A stretch of 64,000 bases of DNA from CBDCYS01 sp965226185 (GCA_965226185.1 CBDDCT010000006.1:992001-1056000), one strand, 5' to 3'; positions 8,564 to 18,096 are shown, counted from the first letter of the stretch. The notes: generated from the letters alone by a model not told the origin. Made by a program: numbers and translations.

Positions 8564-11011
8564 ATGGCAAGCCTGCTGCAAAATCTGCGTTACGCTGCGC
8601 GATCGCTACGGAGGAATCCTAGCTTTACCGTGGTAGCGGTCCTTTCACTGGCGCTCGGGATCGGTGCAAACACTACGATCTTCAGCCTCATCTATGCTGT
8701 ACTGCTGCGACCGCTTCCTGTAAAGGAACCGCAACAACTGCTGTCTGTTTATACCCGCTACGAGGGCGGTCATCAGTACATCACGTCCTCCTACCCGGAC
8801 TACAAAGACTTCCGTGACCAAACCGGTGTGTTCTCAGGACTGGCGGCTTACACGGGGGCTCGGTTGAGCCTCAGTGGAGACGGCTCGCCTGAACTTGTCC
8901 TGGGGCAATTGGTCACGGGGAATTATTTTTCGGTTCTCGGGGTAGAAGCCGCTCATGGCCGAACCTTCCTTCCCGAAGAAGATTACCCGTTCGACTCCGG
9001 GGCAGTTTGTGTGCTCAGCGACGGTTTGTGGAAACGGCGGTTCGGCTCCGACCCGGAGATCGTGGGACGGAGGGTGATCCTCAACGGCTATTCGTTTACT
9101 GTCGTCGGAGTTTTGCCGCAAGCCTTCGCCGGAATCATGCCCGGAATAGCCGTCGATATATGGATAACCATGTCGATGGTGGACCGGATGGTTCCCTACC
9201 CTGTCCGCATGGAGGGGCGCGGAAGTGAATGGCTGGAGATTGTCGGCCGCATGAAGCCCGGTGTCACTTTGGCCCAGGTAACATCGCGGTTGCAAGCCTT
9301 GTCAAATCAACTTGCCGAGGAATATCCGAACTCCAACGGAAGCAAGCGAGCGATCGTGGCTCCGCTCCAGGAGAGCCGAATTCCGTTGCATAGCGATATC
9401 GCACGGAGTTTGCCGGCATTCATGACGATGCTGCTGGGGGTCGTTGGCCTCGTGCTGCTCATCGCTTGCTCCAACCTGGCGAATCTCCTCTTGGCCCGGG
9501 GCGTGGGTCTTCGGAGGGAGATCGCGATCCGGCTTGCGCTGGGCGCCAGCCGCACAAGAGTCGTTTGCCAGTTACTGACGGAAAGTGTCCTGCTGGCCCT
9601 GATCGGGGGCGCCGTTGGGCTTCTCGCCGCAACTTGGGCGGCACAGGCCTTAAAGGACTTTGAGCCGCCGGCAGTCGTGCCCGTAACCGTCGATCTGACT
9701 CTGGATGGTCCGGTGCTTCTCTTCGCGCTCGCGGTATCGCTGGGCGCCGCGGTTTTGTTCGGACTTTTCCCGGCACTGCAAGCCGTGAGGCCTGAACTGG
9801 TTCCAGCTCTCAAGGATCAGGGCGCCTTTGCCGTGAAAGGCGGGCAAAAGTCCGCTGCGCGGAGCGCGCTCGTCGTCGCGCAGGTGGCGTTGTCTCTGGT
9901 ATTGCTCATCGGCACGGGGCTGTTCCTCAAAAGCTTACGGAACGCAAGCAGTATCGATCCCGGATTCAAACCGCAAAACATGCTGCTGGCGTCGATCAAC
10001 ATCGGCCTTCAAGGATACGACGAAGCGCGGGGGCGGCAATTTTATCAAACGCTTTTGGAGCGAATGCGATCGCTGTCGGGAGTTCACTCGGTAGCCCTGG
10101 GAGCGCAGGTGCCGCTCGGGTTCGATTGGCGCAGCCGGAGCGTTTCGGTTCCCGGATACGAACCCGACCAGGGGGAGTTCATGTCATTCGGCTACAACGG
10201 CGTGAGCCCAGGCTACTTTGAGACACTCGGAACTCCGCTTGTCTCCGGCCGCGGATTCTTGGAGAGGGACAACGCCGATGCGGCTCACGTTGTCGTGATC
10301 AATGAAACCATGGCCCGCCGTTTCTGGCCGGGCCGGGACCCGCTGGATACGCCACTGCGTGTCGGCGACACGGAGCATCGAGTCATAGGTGTGGCCAAGG
10401 ACGCCAAATACCGCACCCTGCGTGAGACTCCGAGTCCTTATTACTACTTGCCGCTATTGCAGAGGCACGAACCGTCGGTGTACTTGCACGTGCGGACCGG
10501 AGCTGACCCGAGCACGCTCGTCGCGCTGGTCCTGAAGGAAATTCGGACCATCGATCCCAAATTGCCGGTGTTTGATGTCAAGACGATGACGGACCACATG
10601 GGCTTTGCCTTGCTGCCCGCCAGACTGGCCGGCTCCATGTTCGGTGTTTTCGGCTTGGTGGCCCTGCTGCTGGCAGTCGTGGGCCTCTACGGGGTGATCT
10701 CGTACTGGGTGAACCAGAAGACCCGGGAGATAGGGATCCGGACCGCCTTGGGCGCCGGCAAAGGCGATGTTCTCAAGTTGATCTTGGAAAGGGGTCTAAA
10801 GCTGACTGGAGCCGGAATCGTCTGCGGTTTGGTCGCCGCCGCGGCGCTCGGCCAGGTGGTTGCAGGCTTTCTGTATGGTGTGAGTCCCGTCGACGCCGCG
10901 ACATTTGTTGCCGTGCCAGTGATGTTGGCGCTGGTAGCGATGCTTGCCTGCTACCTCCCCGCTCGCCGCGCGACGAAAGTCGACCCCATGGTGGCGCTGC
11001 GGAATGAGTGA
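8564..11011 (+). CDS. ADOP-type ABC permease, full length (two FtsX/MacB units)
   Basis: About 815 residues. The ATG at 8564 is chosen because a strong ribosome site (GGAGGTG) stands six bases before it; an earlier in-frame ATG has none. The protein opens with the typical MASLLQNLRYAARSLRRNPSFTVVAVLSLALGIGAN-like region (amphipathic, then helix 1). Two repeats follow, each of a periplasmic MacB domain plus helices. Both FtsX signatures are present: 'LREIAIRLALGASR'-like in the middle and 'TREIGIRTALGAGK'-like near the end. The duplicated architecture within one chain is the acidobacterial hallmark. It should pair with the ATPase at 7752 or 11141 and the adaptor at 6458. Confidence 0.93.
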   Translation: MASLLQNLRYAARSLRRNPSFTVVAVLSLALGIGANTTIFSLIYAVLLRPLPVKEPQQLLSVYTRYEGGHQYITSSYPDYKDFRDQTGVFSGLAAYTGARLSLSGDGSPELVLGQLVTGNYFSVLGVEAAHGRTFLPEEDYPFDSGAVCVLSDGLWKRRFGSDPEIVGRRVILNGYSFTVVGVLPQAFAGIMPGIAVDIWITMSMVDRMVPYPVRMEGRGSEWLEIVGRMKPGVTLAQVTSRLQALSNQLAEEYPNSNGSKRAIVAPLQESRIPLHSDIARSLPAFMTMLLGVVGLVLLIACSNLANLLLARGVGLRREIAIRLALGASRTRVVCQLLTESVLLALIGGAVGLLAATWAAQALKDFEPPAVVPVTVDLTLDGPVLLFALAVSLGAAVLFGLFPALQAVRPELVPALKDQGAFAVKGGQKSAARSALVVAQVALSLVLLIGTGLFLKSLRNASSIDPGFKPQNMLLASINIGLQGYDEARGRQFYQTLLERMRSLSGVHSVALGAQVPLGFDWRSRSVSVPGYEPDQGEFMSFGYNGVSPGYFETLGTPLVSGRGFLERDNADAAHVVVINETMARRFWPGRDPLDTPLRVGDTEHRVIGVAKDAKYRTLRETPSPYYYLPLLQRHEPSVYLHVRTGADPSTLVALVLKEIRTIDPKLPVFDVKTMTDHMGFALLPARLAGSMFGVFGLVALLLAVVGLYGVISYWVNQKTREIGIRTALGAGKGDVLKLILERGLKLTGAGIVCGLVAAAALGQVVAGFLYGVSPVDAATFVAVPVMLALVAMLACYLPARRATKVDPMVALRNE

Positions 11012-11102
11012 GGCAGGGACAAGGGACAACAATGAGGTGTCGGGTTTCAGGTTAACCCAAGTGTGAGATCCCACATCACTCACGGACACACGGAAAAACG
11101 GG

Positions 11103-11130
11103 CAACGGAGACACCGAGCAACGGAGACAC
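11103..11130 (+). repeat. short repeat CAACGGAG(A/T)CACCGAGCA, tandem copy
   Basis: The 18-base sequence caacggagacaccgagca at 11103-11120 is followed at once by a second partial unit (11119-11130), ending 10 bases before the ATPase start at 11141. A 17/18 match occurs at 24727-24744, again just upstream of an ATG. The origin is unknown; it could be a dispersed intergenic repeat. Confidence 0.45.
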
Positions 11131-11140
11131 AGACGAACCA

Positions 11141-11812
11141 ATGATCCAGCTAAGAGACATTGATAAATTCTACGAGACGAAAGCCGGCAAGACCTTTGTG
11201 CTGCGGCGCATCACGGCCGACATCCAAGAAGGCGAATTCGTCACGATCATGGGACCCTCCGGCGCCGGCAAGTCAACCCTGCTCGCGATCCTTGGCATGC
11301 TGGACGGCGTCTTCGAGGGCGAGTTCCACTTTTTCGGCAACCCGGTACATCGATTGAAGCCCCGCCAGAGGATCGAGCTGAATAAGAAATACATCGGTTT
11401 CGTGTTCCAGAGCTATCACTTGCTGGACGACCTCACTGTCTACGAGAACCTCGACCTGCCTCTCTCCTACCGCAACATGAAGTCATCCGAGCGAGCCGGC
11501 CTCGTTGCCGACTGCCTCGACCGCTTCAATATCGTCGGCAAGAAAGACTTGTTCCCGAGTCAGCTTTCCGGAGGACAGCAGCAGCTTGTCGCGGTCGCCC
11601 GTGCACTGATCGCTAGTCCCAAACTCATCCTCGCGGACGAGCCGACGGGTAACTTGCACTCCACTCAGGGCCGCGAAATCATGGAGCTGTTCAAGAAGCT
11701 CAACCAGGAAGGGACGACCATCATCCAAGTCACTCACTCAGCAACCAATGCCGCCTATGGCAACCGTATCATCAACCTCCATGACGGCTGGATCGTGGAG
11801 GAGAAAACATAA
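11141..11812 (+). CDS. ABC transporter ATP-binding protein with altered D-loop
   Basis: A 223-residue MacB/LolD-type ATPase. The ATG at 11141 begins MIQLRDIDKFYETKAGKTFV, matching the usual family start; an upstream in-frame extension is repeat sequence. Walker A is GPSGAGKST, signature LSGGQQQLVAVARAL, Walker B LILADEPTGN. The D-loop reads NLHS where the neighbour at 7752 has NLDS, so the conserved aspartate is replaced by histidine. This may lower or couple ATP hydrolysis differently. It lies 129 bp after the permease, presumably in the same transcription unit. Confidence 0.88.
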   Translation: MIQLRDIDKFYETKAGKTFVLRRITADIQEGEFVTIMGPSGAGKSTLLAILGMLDGVFEGEFHFFGNPVHRLKPRQRIELNKKYIGFVFQSYHLLDDLTVYENLDLPLSYRNMKSSERAGLVADCLDRFNIVGKKDLFPSQLSGGQQQLVAVARALIASPKLILADEPTGNLHSTQGREIMELFKKLNQEGTTIIQVTHSATNAAYGNRIINLHDGWIVEEKT

Positions 11813-11939
11813 GGCGTTCCGCGGCGAAGCTCGCGAGGGGCGATCGACACTAGCCTCTCCCGGCGCCACAAGCTCCAGGGCTACGGGTTAACCGCGATTT
11901 TTCCTCGGGAGAATTCAGGAGGAGCGGCCGGCCGAGCCC

Positions 11940-12302
11940 TTAAGGCTTGACCTTGAGCTTGAAATTGTAAATCAGCTCCATGCGGTCGTCGAAAGTGCTG
12001 ACGGTCCGTGTGCGGCTGGCGGCGTCATCGTATTTCGCCTTGATTTCATAGTCGACGTTGGGATTGAGGCCATGGAAGTAATAACTGCCCGTGGGAGTTG
12101 TGAAGAACGATTTCACTTGAAGGGTACGGGTATTCTTGAGCTGGACCACGGCTCCCCGAATGGGAGCTTCCGTTTCGGTCGTGACCAGGCCCTTGACGGT
12201 TCTCGTTCTCGGGACCTTCTTTTTCTTCGCAAGCGCATGATCGCCCAGCGCCATCAGAGCAACGACCGCCAGCAGGGAAATCAACCATTTTCTTCGCTTC
12301 AT
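11940..12302 (-). CDS. small secreted carboxypeptidase-regulatory-like protein
   Basis: 120 residues: a signal peptide (WLISLLAVVALMALGDHALA, cleavage after ALA), a basic stretch KKKKVPRTRT, then one beta-sandwich domain of the carboxypeptidase regulatory type. Recognisable features are 'GLVTTETEAPIRGAVVQLKN', 'TPTGSYYFHGLNPNVDYEIKA'-like order and a final short strand. Such single-domain proteins are abundant in Acidobacteria. The molecular function is unknown; binding or structural roles at the cell surface are possible. The neighbour at 12366 is of the same type, so the pair may be one operon. Confidence 0.75.
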   Translation of the reverse strand: MKRRKWLISLLAVVALMALGDHALAKKKKVPRTRTVKGLVTTETEAPIRGAVVQLKNTRTLQVKSFFTTPTGSYYFHGLNPNVDYEIKAKYDDAASRTRTVSTFDDRMELIYNFKLKVKP

Positions 12303-12365
12303 ATATCCTCCTCCGGGTCCTGGTAAGCTGGCCTGTTTCCTTGGACGTTGTGAGGAAACAGACAG

Positions 12366-12767
12366 TTACTTCGATTTCTTTCCCCCATCTTTGGGAGAGA
12401 GCATGAAGTTTACGCTCACCTTCTCCATGCCGTAGGTTTGCACTTTCTTCTCCGCGGGCTCGAAGCCTTTGGCGGCTGCCTGCACCACGTAGTGGGCTTC
12501 TCCGGAGGGCACGCGAATGGCAAACTCGCCCCGCCCGTCCGTAACGCCTCGAAGCTTCTTTTTCGGCCGGGTCTCGTTGAAAACGGTTACCTTGACGCCC
12601 CGCAGCGAACTTCCGCTTGCGTGAAACACGGTCCCGGCAACAAGAGCATGGGCTGTTGCGGCTCGCTTCTTCTTAGCGGAGGCGGTCCCGCAAAGAACGG
12701 CCAACAGCAAGAGCACGAACGCGAGCCGCCGGCGCCCTCTCCGCACAAGCTTTCTCTTATTCGTCAT
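12366..12767 (-). CDS. small secreted carboxypeptidase-regulatory-like protein
   Basis: About 133 residues from the ATG at 12767 (MTNKRKLVRRGRRRLAF); an upstream extension to 12803 is possible but its start region is a low-complexity ATGATG run. A strongly basic N-terminus and signal helix (LAFVLLLLAVLCGTASA) are followed by KKKRAATAH and a beta-sandwich domain (AGTVFHASGSSLRGVKVTVFN, TDGRGEFAIRVPSGEAHYVV). The C-terminus is Lys-rich. It resembles the protein at 11940 in layout, with low sequence similarity. It lies 36-73 bp downstream of trpE on the same strand. Confidence 0.7.
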   Translation of the reverse strand: MTNKRKLVRRGRRRLAFVLLLLAVLCGTASAKKKRAATAHALVAGTVFHASGSSLRGVKVTVFNETRPKKKLRGVTDGRGEFAIRVPSGEAHYVVQAAAKGFEPAEKKVQTYGMEKVSVNFMLSPKDGGKKSK

Positions 12768-12839
12768 CATCTTCCTCATCATCATAGTTGAGGCGGGCGC
12801 CACCGGCGTACGCGGGAGTCAAGCGAAGGTCCCCGGCCG

Positions 12840-14312
12840 TCACAAAGTTCGCGCCAGCTCGACCGCTTTCAACAGCGCTCGGGCTTTGTTCATGGTTTCA
12901 TCCCATTCGCGTTCGGGCTGTGAATCGGCCACGATGCCGGCACCGACCTGCAGGTAAGCCTTCTTATCGCGAACGACCATCGTGCGGATCGCGATGCAGG
13001 AGTTGAGGTTGCCCGAGAAGTCGAGGTACATCACGCTGCCCGAGTAAACTCCTCGGCGGCAAGGTTCCAGCTCGGCAATGATCTCCATGGCGCGAACCTT
13101 CGGTGCGCCAGAGACGGTTCCGGCCGGAAAGCAAGCCTCCAGGGCGTGGAAAGCGTCGAGCTCGGAGCGCAGCTTGCCGCGAACCCTCGACACGATGTGC
13201 ATCACGTGGGAGTAGTATTCCAGCTCCTTGAACTGTGGAACGTGTACGCTCGAAAACTCGCAAACGCGCCCCACATCGTTGCGCCCGAGGTCGACGAGCA
13301 TGACGTGTTCGGCCAGCTCCTTTTCGTCCGCGAGCAAGTCTTTCGCGAACGCCTGGTCTTCCGTTTCCGTCGCGCCGCGGGGCCGCGTACCCGCGATCGG
13401 GCGGTAGTCCACGTCGCGCCCTTCCACCTTGACCAGCATCTCCGGGGAGCTGCCCAGGATCACCGTATCGTCGAGATGGATGTAGAACATGTAAGGCGAG
13501 GGGTTGACCGTGCGCAGGGCGCGGTAGATCTGGAAGGGAGCCACCTGGGGTTCCATTTCCAGCCGCTGCGACAACACGACCTGGAAAATGTCACCGGCCA
13601 GGATATACTCCTTCGCCTTCTCGACCGCCTGGCAGTAGTATTCCTTGCCAACGTTCGACCGGACTTGCAACGGACCCAGCGACGGCTTATTCCTGGGTGT
13701 CCGCAAGGGTTTCGCCAGCGCCTTTTCGACTCGTGCAATGCGGCGTTTCGCGTCGTTGTAGCCTTGGCGAAGATGTCCCTTCCATTCATCGCAGCGGACG
13801 TTCGAGATGACATGGATCTGGTGCTTGACGTGGTCGAAGGCCAGCAGCGTTGAAAAGAAGAGAAAGACGGCGTCCGGCAGTTTGACGTCGTCCTTTCGAA
13901 ATGGCGGTACCCTCGGCTCGAGCAGCCGAACCAGCTCGTAACCCGCGAAACCGACCGCTCCAGCGGAAAAGGGTGGCAGGCCTTCCACGCCCGCCGGCTG
14001 AAATCTCCCTGCTATTTCGCGCAGGATGTCAAAGATGTTACCGCGCCGCCGGGTGATCTTTTTGGAGCGCTCAATTTCAATCCTTTTTCCGGTTGCCGTC
14101 ACCCTCAGAAACGGATCGGTCCCGAGGAAAGTGTAGCGCCCGACGTTTTCTCCCCCTTCCACGCTCTCCAGCAAGAACGAGTATTTCTTCCCGGCGGCGA
14201 GCTTGAGATAAGCCGAGACGGGAGTTTCCAAATCCGCCATGAGAACTTTGTGCACGGGGACGACGTTGCCCTGCTTCGCAAAGCTCTCGAAGGCCTTGAA
14301 GTCAGGAGACAT
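12840..14312 (-). CDS. trpE: anthranilate synthase component I
   Basis: 490 residues; converts chorismate and glutamine-derived ammonia to anthranilate, the first step of tryptophan synthesis. The N-terminal regulatory half includes 'LETPVSAYLKLA' and 'SFLLESVEGGENVGRYTFLG'-like strands. The chorismate-binding half has PSPYMFYIHLDD, PIAGTRPRGATETED, MLVDLGRNDVGRV, and FPAGTVSGAPKVRAMEII. The start codon overlaps the stop of aroDE by one base (TGATG), so the two are translationally coupled. No trpG or other trp gene follows. PabB is the main alternative, but the N-terminal features favour TrpE. Confidence 0.93.
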   Translation of the reverse strand: MSPDFKAFESFAKQGNVVPVHKVLMADLETPVSAYLKLAAGKKYSFLLESVEGGENVGRYTFLGTDPFLRVTATGKRIEIERSKKITRRRGNIFDILREIAGRFQPAGVEGLPPFSAGAVGFAGYELVRLLEPRVPPFRKDDVKLPDAVFLFFSTLLAFDHVKHQIHVISNVRCDEWKGHLRQGYNDAKRRIARVEKALAKPLRTPRNKPSLGPLQVRSNVGKEYYCQAVEKAKEYILAGDIFQVVLSQRLEMEPQVAPFQIYRALRTVNPSPYMFYIHLDDTVILGSSPEMLVKVEGRDVDYRPIAGTRPRGATETEDQAFAKDLLADEKELAEHVMLVDLGRNDVGRVCEFSSVHVPQFKELEYYSHVMHIVSRVRGKLRSELDAFHALEACFPAGTVSGAPKVRAMEIIAELEPCRRGVYSGSVMYLDFSGNLNSCIAIRTMVVRDKKAYLQVGAGIVADSQPEREWDETMNKARALLKAVELARTL

Positions 14313-15853
14313 CAGGCGGCCCCCAACGCTTGTAAGACGCTTTTCTTCATGACCGTTCGCGGAGCGGTCTCGCCGGTCCAGATTGCAAATTGGGCGGCGG
14401 CTTGCTCGATGAACATCTCCAAGCCCGAGATCGTCTCTTTGCCGGCGGCGCGGGCCTTTCTCAGAAGCAGGGTTTCGAGCGGGTTGTAGACCATGTCAAA
14501 GACCAGATCGGCGGGAATGTCGTCGCTGAAAAAGCAGCCATCGATGTTGGGGGACATGCCGATCGGCGTCGCGTGGATGAGAATGTCGAAATGCCGGCCG
14601 GCAAGTTTTTCGCGCCCGGCCGCCTCGACGCCGCAGGCGCGAGCCAGGGTCTGAACACGCCGGGGATTGCGGCCTGTGAGAGTCACGCGGGCTCCCTTGT
14701 CTTTTGCCGCGAAGATGGCGCCGCGGGCCGCCCCGCCGTTGCCGGCGATGAGAACGGAAGCTTTATTGAGCGGAATTCTCTTCTCCAGGGGCGCCGTTAC
14801 TCCGATGGCATCCGTGTTCGTGCCGCACAGTTTTCCCGCGCGGCGGTAAACCGTATTGACCGCGCCGATCCGCCGGGCCAGCCGATCGACGGAGTGCAGG
14901 TGGCGCAGCACGCCCCGCTTGTGAGGAATCGTGACGCTGAAGCCGGCCACCGGCAGCTCCCGGACGAATCGGAAGAAATCGGCCAACTGAGCCGGCCTGG
15001 CCAAGAAGGGCAGGTAAACCGCATCGACGCGCTTGGCCTGAAAGGCCCGGTTGTGCAGCGCTGGCGACATCGAATGGCCGACCGGACACGCAACGACGCC
15101 GTAGACCTGAGACAGAGACTTGCGTTTTTGCACCTGATACCGCCCGCGCATCAGGGATGCCGTCATCTGGCCGGGCGCTGTCGGTTGCGGGGTGGCCGGC
15201 CGGCCACGTTTCCGCGCCGATGCCGGTACGTCAGGCGCTCCAAATCCGAAGATTGAGCCGCGCGAGGGGCCCAGAATACGGCTGGGCAACCCCGCTTCTC
15301 CCATTCCCAAAATCACCAGCGGTGTTTCTTCGTTGCCAGCCGCCAACTCGAGAATGCGGACATTGTCGCTGGGTTTCCGGACCGTAGTCGAAATCTTGTA
15401 GATGTCGGCGGGAATTCTCTTTAGCCTTGCCAGCACCGGGCCCAGTGCCGGCGTCTTCTCGAAGTCATGGCAGGAGACAATCACGCGGACGCTTTCTCGA
15501 AACCGCTCGATGATTCGTGGCGCGGCTTGGGCGGTTTCTATTTCGACGTCCAGCAGCGCCGCGCCCGCTGACAGGGCCTGGCCGAGTACTTCGGCCTGCT
15601 CGTCCATGCCGCCCCCGAACCGTCCTCCATTGGGAGTGCGCCGGCAAGTCGCAATGATGACCGTTCCCGGATAGCGTCTCATGACGCGGCCGATTACCGG
15701 TATCCCGGACTCAGCCCGGTCCAGCATGTCCAGCCGGATTTCGAGAAAACGCTCGCCGATCTCGCACGCGTTGAGCGCCAAGCGCTGCATCTCCGCTGAT
15801 CCCCCGCATCCAAGCGCAACGCAGATGCGGGGCAAACGGCTCAACTTGATCAT
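14312..15853 (-). CDS. aroDE: bifunctional type I 3-dehydroquinate dehydratase / shikimate dehydrogenase
   Basis: 513 residues with two enzymes of the shikimate pathway fused. Residues 1 to about 215 are a type I dehydroquinase barrel with the general-base His in VSCHDF and the Schiff-base Lys in IYKISTT. From about 245 to the end is shikimate dehydrogenase, with the substrate-binding GHSMSPALHN, catalytic Lys in VTIPHKRG, NTDAIG, and a Rossmann region VLIAGNGGAARGAIFA. The order is the same as in plant DHD-SDH fusions. It is upstream of and coupled to trpE, placing two shikimate steps and the chorismate branch point in one transcript. Confidence 0.93.
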   Translation of the reverse strand: MIKLSRLPRICVALGCGGSAEMQRLALNACEIGERFLEIRLDMLDRAESGIPVIGRVMRRYPGTVIIATCRRTPNGGRFGGGMDEQAEVLGQALSAGAALLDVEIETAQAAPRIIERFRESVRVIVSCHDFEKTPALGPVLARLKRIPADIYKISTTVRKPSDNVRILELAAGNEETPLVILGMGEAGLPSRILGPSRGSIFGFGAPDVPASARKRGRPATPQPTAPGQMTASLMRGRYQVQKRKSLSQVYGVVACPVGHSMSPALHNRAFQAKRVDAVYLPFLARPAQLADFFRFVRELPVAGFSVTIPHKRGVLRHLHSVDRLARRIGAVNTVYRRAGKLCGTNTDAIGVTAPLEKRIPLNKASVLIAGNGGAARGAIFAAKDKGARVTLTGRNPRRVQTLARACGVEAAGREKLAGRHFDILIHATPIGMSPNIDGCFFSDDIPADLVFDMVYNPLETLLLRKARAAGKETISGLEMFIEQAAAQFAIWTGETAPRTVMKKSVLQALGAA

Positions 15854-15891
15854 AACTAGGGAATGTCCACGGGGAGGACGAACGTATTTTT

Positions 15892-16130
15892 ATCATAACC
15901 GCTCTCAATCAGCTTGCCGGCGAGATCCTGACCGAACCTCTGCATATCGAAAACGGCTACCTGCTTGTCCCGAAAACTCCGGTCTCGGGGTACTCGTGCA
16001 CGAAACCGTTGCCGGGAACTACCCCTATATCCCGGGACCTTGGTTGATCTTTCACATTGATTCGCCGCCTGAAACCGTGGCCGTGAGCGGCGATCACCGC
16101 GTGAAATGTGTCGAAGACGCGGCAAGCTGA
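15892..16130 (+). pseudogene. C-terminal remnant of an enolase-superfamily (mandelate racemase-like) gene
   Basis: In frame 1, bases from 15892 read LNQLAGEILTEPLHIENGYL, and then LVPK. After a one-base shift the text continues in frame 3 as PENSGLGVLVHETVAGNY and runs to a stop at 16130. Joined, they resemble the end of mandelate racemase/muconate-lactonising enzymes, which typically finish '...PL.IE.GYL.VP..PGLGVE.(D/N)E'. The 5' part of the gene is absent, since the aroDE start lies at 15853 on the other strand. Most likely a truncated, frameshifted relic; the family call rests on this short motif only. Confidence 0.4.
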
Positions 16131-16204
16131 CCATCGGGGAGACGGCGTCGCGGTCAGGATTGCCCGTCCCTGTCGGCGGTACTGGTAAAGACGGCGCGGG
16201 TGAA

Positions 16205-17688
16205 TCAGTAGGGCCGTATTCTTTCGGGCAGCGGGTCCCGCGCTTCGATCGTCTTTTGCAGCAGCTTCACGCGCATCTGGCCGCGCAGTTCGTTGCCTTC
16301 GGGTAACTGCGCTATGTTGCGGTACTCACCCGGATCTTTCTCGAGGTCGAACAAAACCTCTTGGCCGTTCTTGTAGATCGAGTATTTCGCGTTCTTCGTG
16401 CGGATGATCTTGTTGTCGCGGCCTTGCATATAGATCAGCTCGGTCCGCCGCGCATCGTTTTCGTCAGGGAGATCCCCTGGTTCCCCTTGGGAATTGGAAG
16501 TTGGGCTTGCTCCAGCAGAGTCGGCATCACATCAAGAATCTCCACCAGCTCGTCGACCTGGACCCCTTTCGGCACTCCTGGCCCCCGAAAGATAAGCGGA
16601 ATGCGCATCGCGCCGTCATAGGGGCGATCGCTCTTGGAGTGCAAATTGTGATCGCCGAGGTAGTCGCCGTGGTCGCTGGTCAGCACGAAGATCGTGCGGT
16701 CCAGCACACCTCCATCTTCCAGCGCCTTCACGATGCGGCCGACGTTGTCGTCCAAGTGCGTCACCATGGCGTAGAAGTGCTTGCGGTAGTCGGTCCAGAC
16801 ATCTTCGGGAGTTTCCAGCAAGTCATTCATGGTATTCGCAAGCACTGGAGGCAGATAGGAAATCTCGTCAGCATGGTAGCGGCGCAGGGGAAGCTTGCGG
16901 TTCTTGTAAAGCGCCAGCGCCGACGCCGGAGGATTGAGGGGCGGGTGTGGCGCGTAAAATCCGGCGTGAACAAAAAACGGCCGGTCCGGCTGACGGCGCA
17001 GCGTGTCCTCGATGAAGGTCACCGTCTCGGTGGCGACCCAGGAGGCGTGCGTTGTGCGGTCTTCGCCCTCAAAGGTGTAGTAGTCGAAAGCCTTGCGCTC
17101 GCCGGGCATGGCGACGCGGGCTTTTTCGCGTACATCTTTGCCCTGCGCCCAGAGCCAGCGTCCGAAGGCGTCGTCGTAGCAGCCAGGTTCGTCGGAAAGC
17201 CTCATCTGATGAAAGCCGTAGGGCGGATAGGGCTCGCGGTGATTGCGGTCTTTGTGCGGCCAAAAATGCAGCTTGCCCATTTGGCCGGTGTAGTAGCCGG
17301 CATCACGCAACACGTGGGTGAGCGTCACCTCGCCCAGCGGCATCTGGACGCCGTTGCTGATGATGCCGTGGGAGCTGGGATAGCGTCCCGTCATCAGCGA
17401 CGCCCGATTGGGGCTGCACGCGACACCAACCGTAAAGCACTTGCGGAAGGTCGTGCCTTCCTTGACAAGCCGGTCCATGTGGGGCGTGATGATCGCCGGA
17501 TTGCCGTTGGCGGCGACGTGGTCCCAGCGCAGATGGTCTCCAGTGATGAGGACGATGTTGGGGACCTCTTTCATACTGGGAGTTTGTTCCGGCGGGAAGA
17601 ACTCGGCTTGGCCGTAGGCGGGCGGTGCGGTGAATCCGGCGAAAGCGATCAGTAAGGCACAGGCAAGGCGAGAATGCATGCTGGTCAT
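16205..17688 (-). pseudogene. secreted formylglycine sulfatase, frameshifted near the 3' end
   Basis: The ATG at 17688 begins MTSMHSRLACALLIAFAGF, a signal peptide. The sulfatase core follows, with metal ligands in VLITGDHLRWDH and the modification site C91-S-P-N-R, the formylglycine motif. HGDYLGDH supplies further metal ligands. The frame stops at 16435 (KTMRGGPS), but the missing C-terminus continues in another frame (TELIYMQGRDNKIIRT to ERIRPY, ending at 16205). The join is around 16435-16445. A one-base indel, either real or a sequencing error, explains this. With repair the protein would be about 495 residues. The substrate is a sulfate ester, unspecified. Confidence 0.82.
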
Positions 17689-17852
17689 GTTGGTGTCCTG
17701 GGTAACCCGAAAATAGCTCCACATCGGAGCCATGAAGTATATCCTAGCTCGCCCCGGATCCGCCGCCGGTGGTAGGTGCGTTTTCGGAGCCTTTCGGGGC
17801 CAGACAGAGAAGCCCGCTGGCGGTCGCCAACTCCTGCAAGCATTAGGGACCT

Positions 17853-17916
17853 CCATGATAGGCAAGAGTCAAGGGGCCGACGCAGAGACCCCTCGGCACG
17901 AGCTTCCCTATCATGG
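17853..17916. repeat. 10-bp inverted repeat in the sulfatase-CoA-transferase gap
   Basis: ccatgatagg (17853-17862) and cctatcatgg (17907-17916) are perfect complements 44 bases apart, enclosing a GC-rich stretch with a small aggggc/acccct-like stem. The 408-bp gap 17689-18096 between divergent genes holds no other recognisable feature. It may be a structured leader, an operator or an element end; no function is assigned. Confidence 0.35.
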
Positions 17917-18096
17917 ATTTGTGAGTGTATGGAGGGACGAAGGACAGCAGGGAGTTCACAGCCGTCTCAAAATGGCTCATTTTGTCTCATGAGGAGGTCG
18001 CCGGGGCAACCGCATGGTGGCTGCCGGGCCAGGCGGCTGCGCTACGTCTGAGCTGGACGAGCCGGAACCCAAAAGGGACTCGCAAGTTCGATTTCT

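Noticed and set aside
16501..17655. Plus-strand open frame opposite the sulfatase
   Set aside because: Shadow of the sulfatase reading frame; the catalytic motif is on the minus strand.
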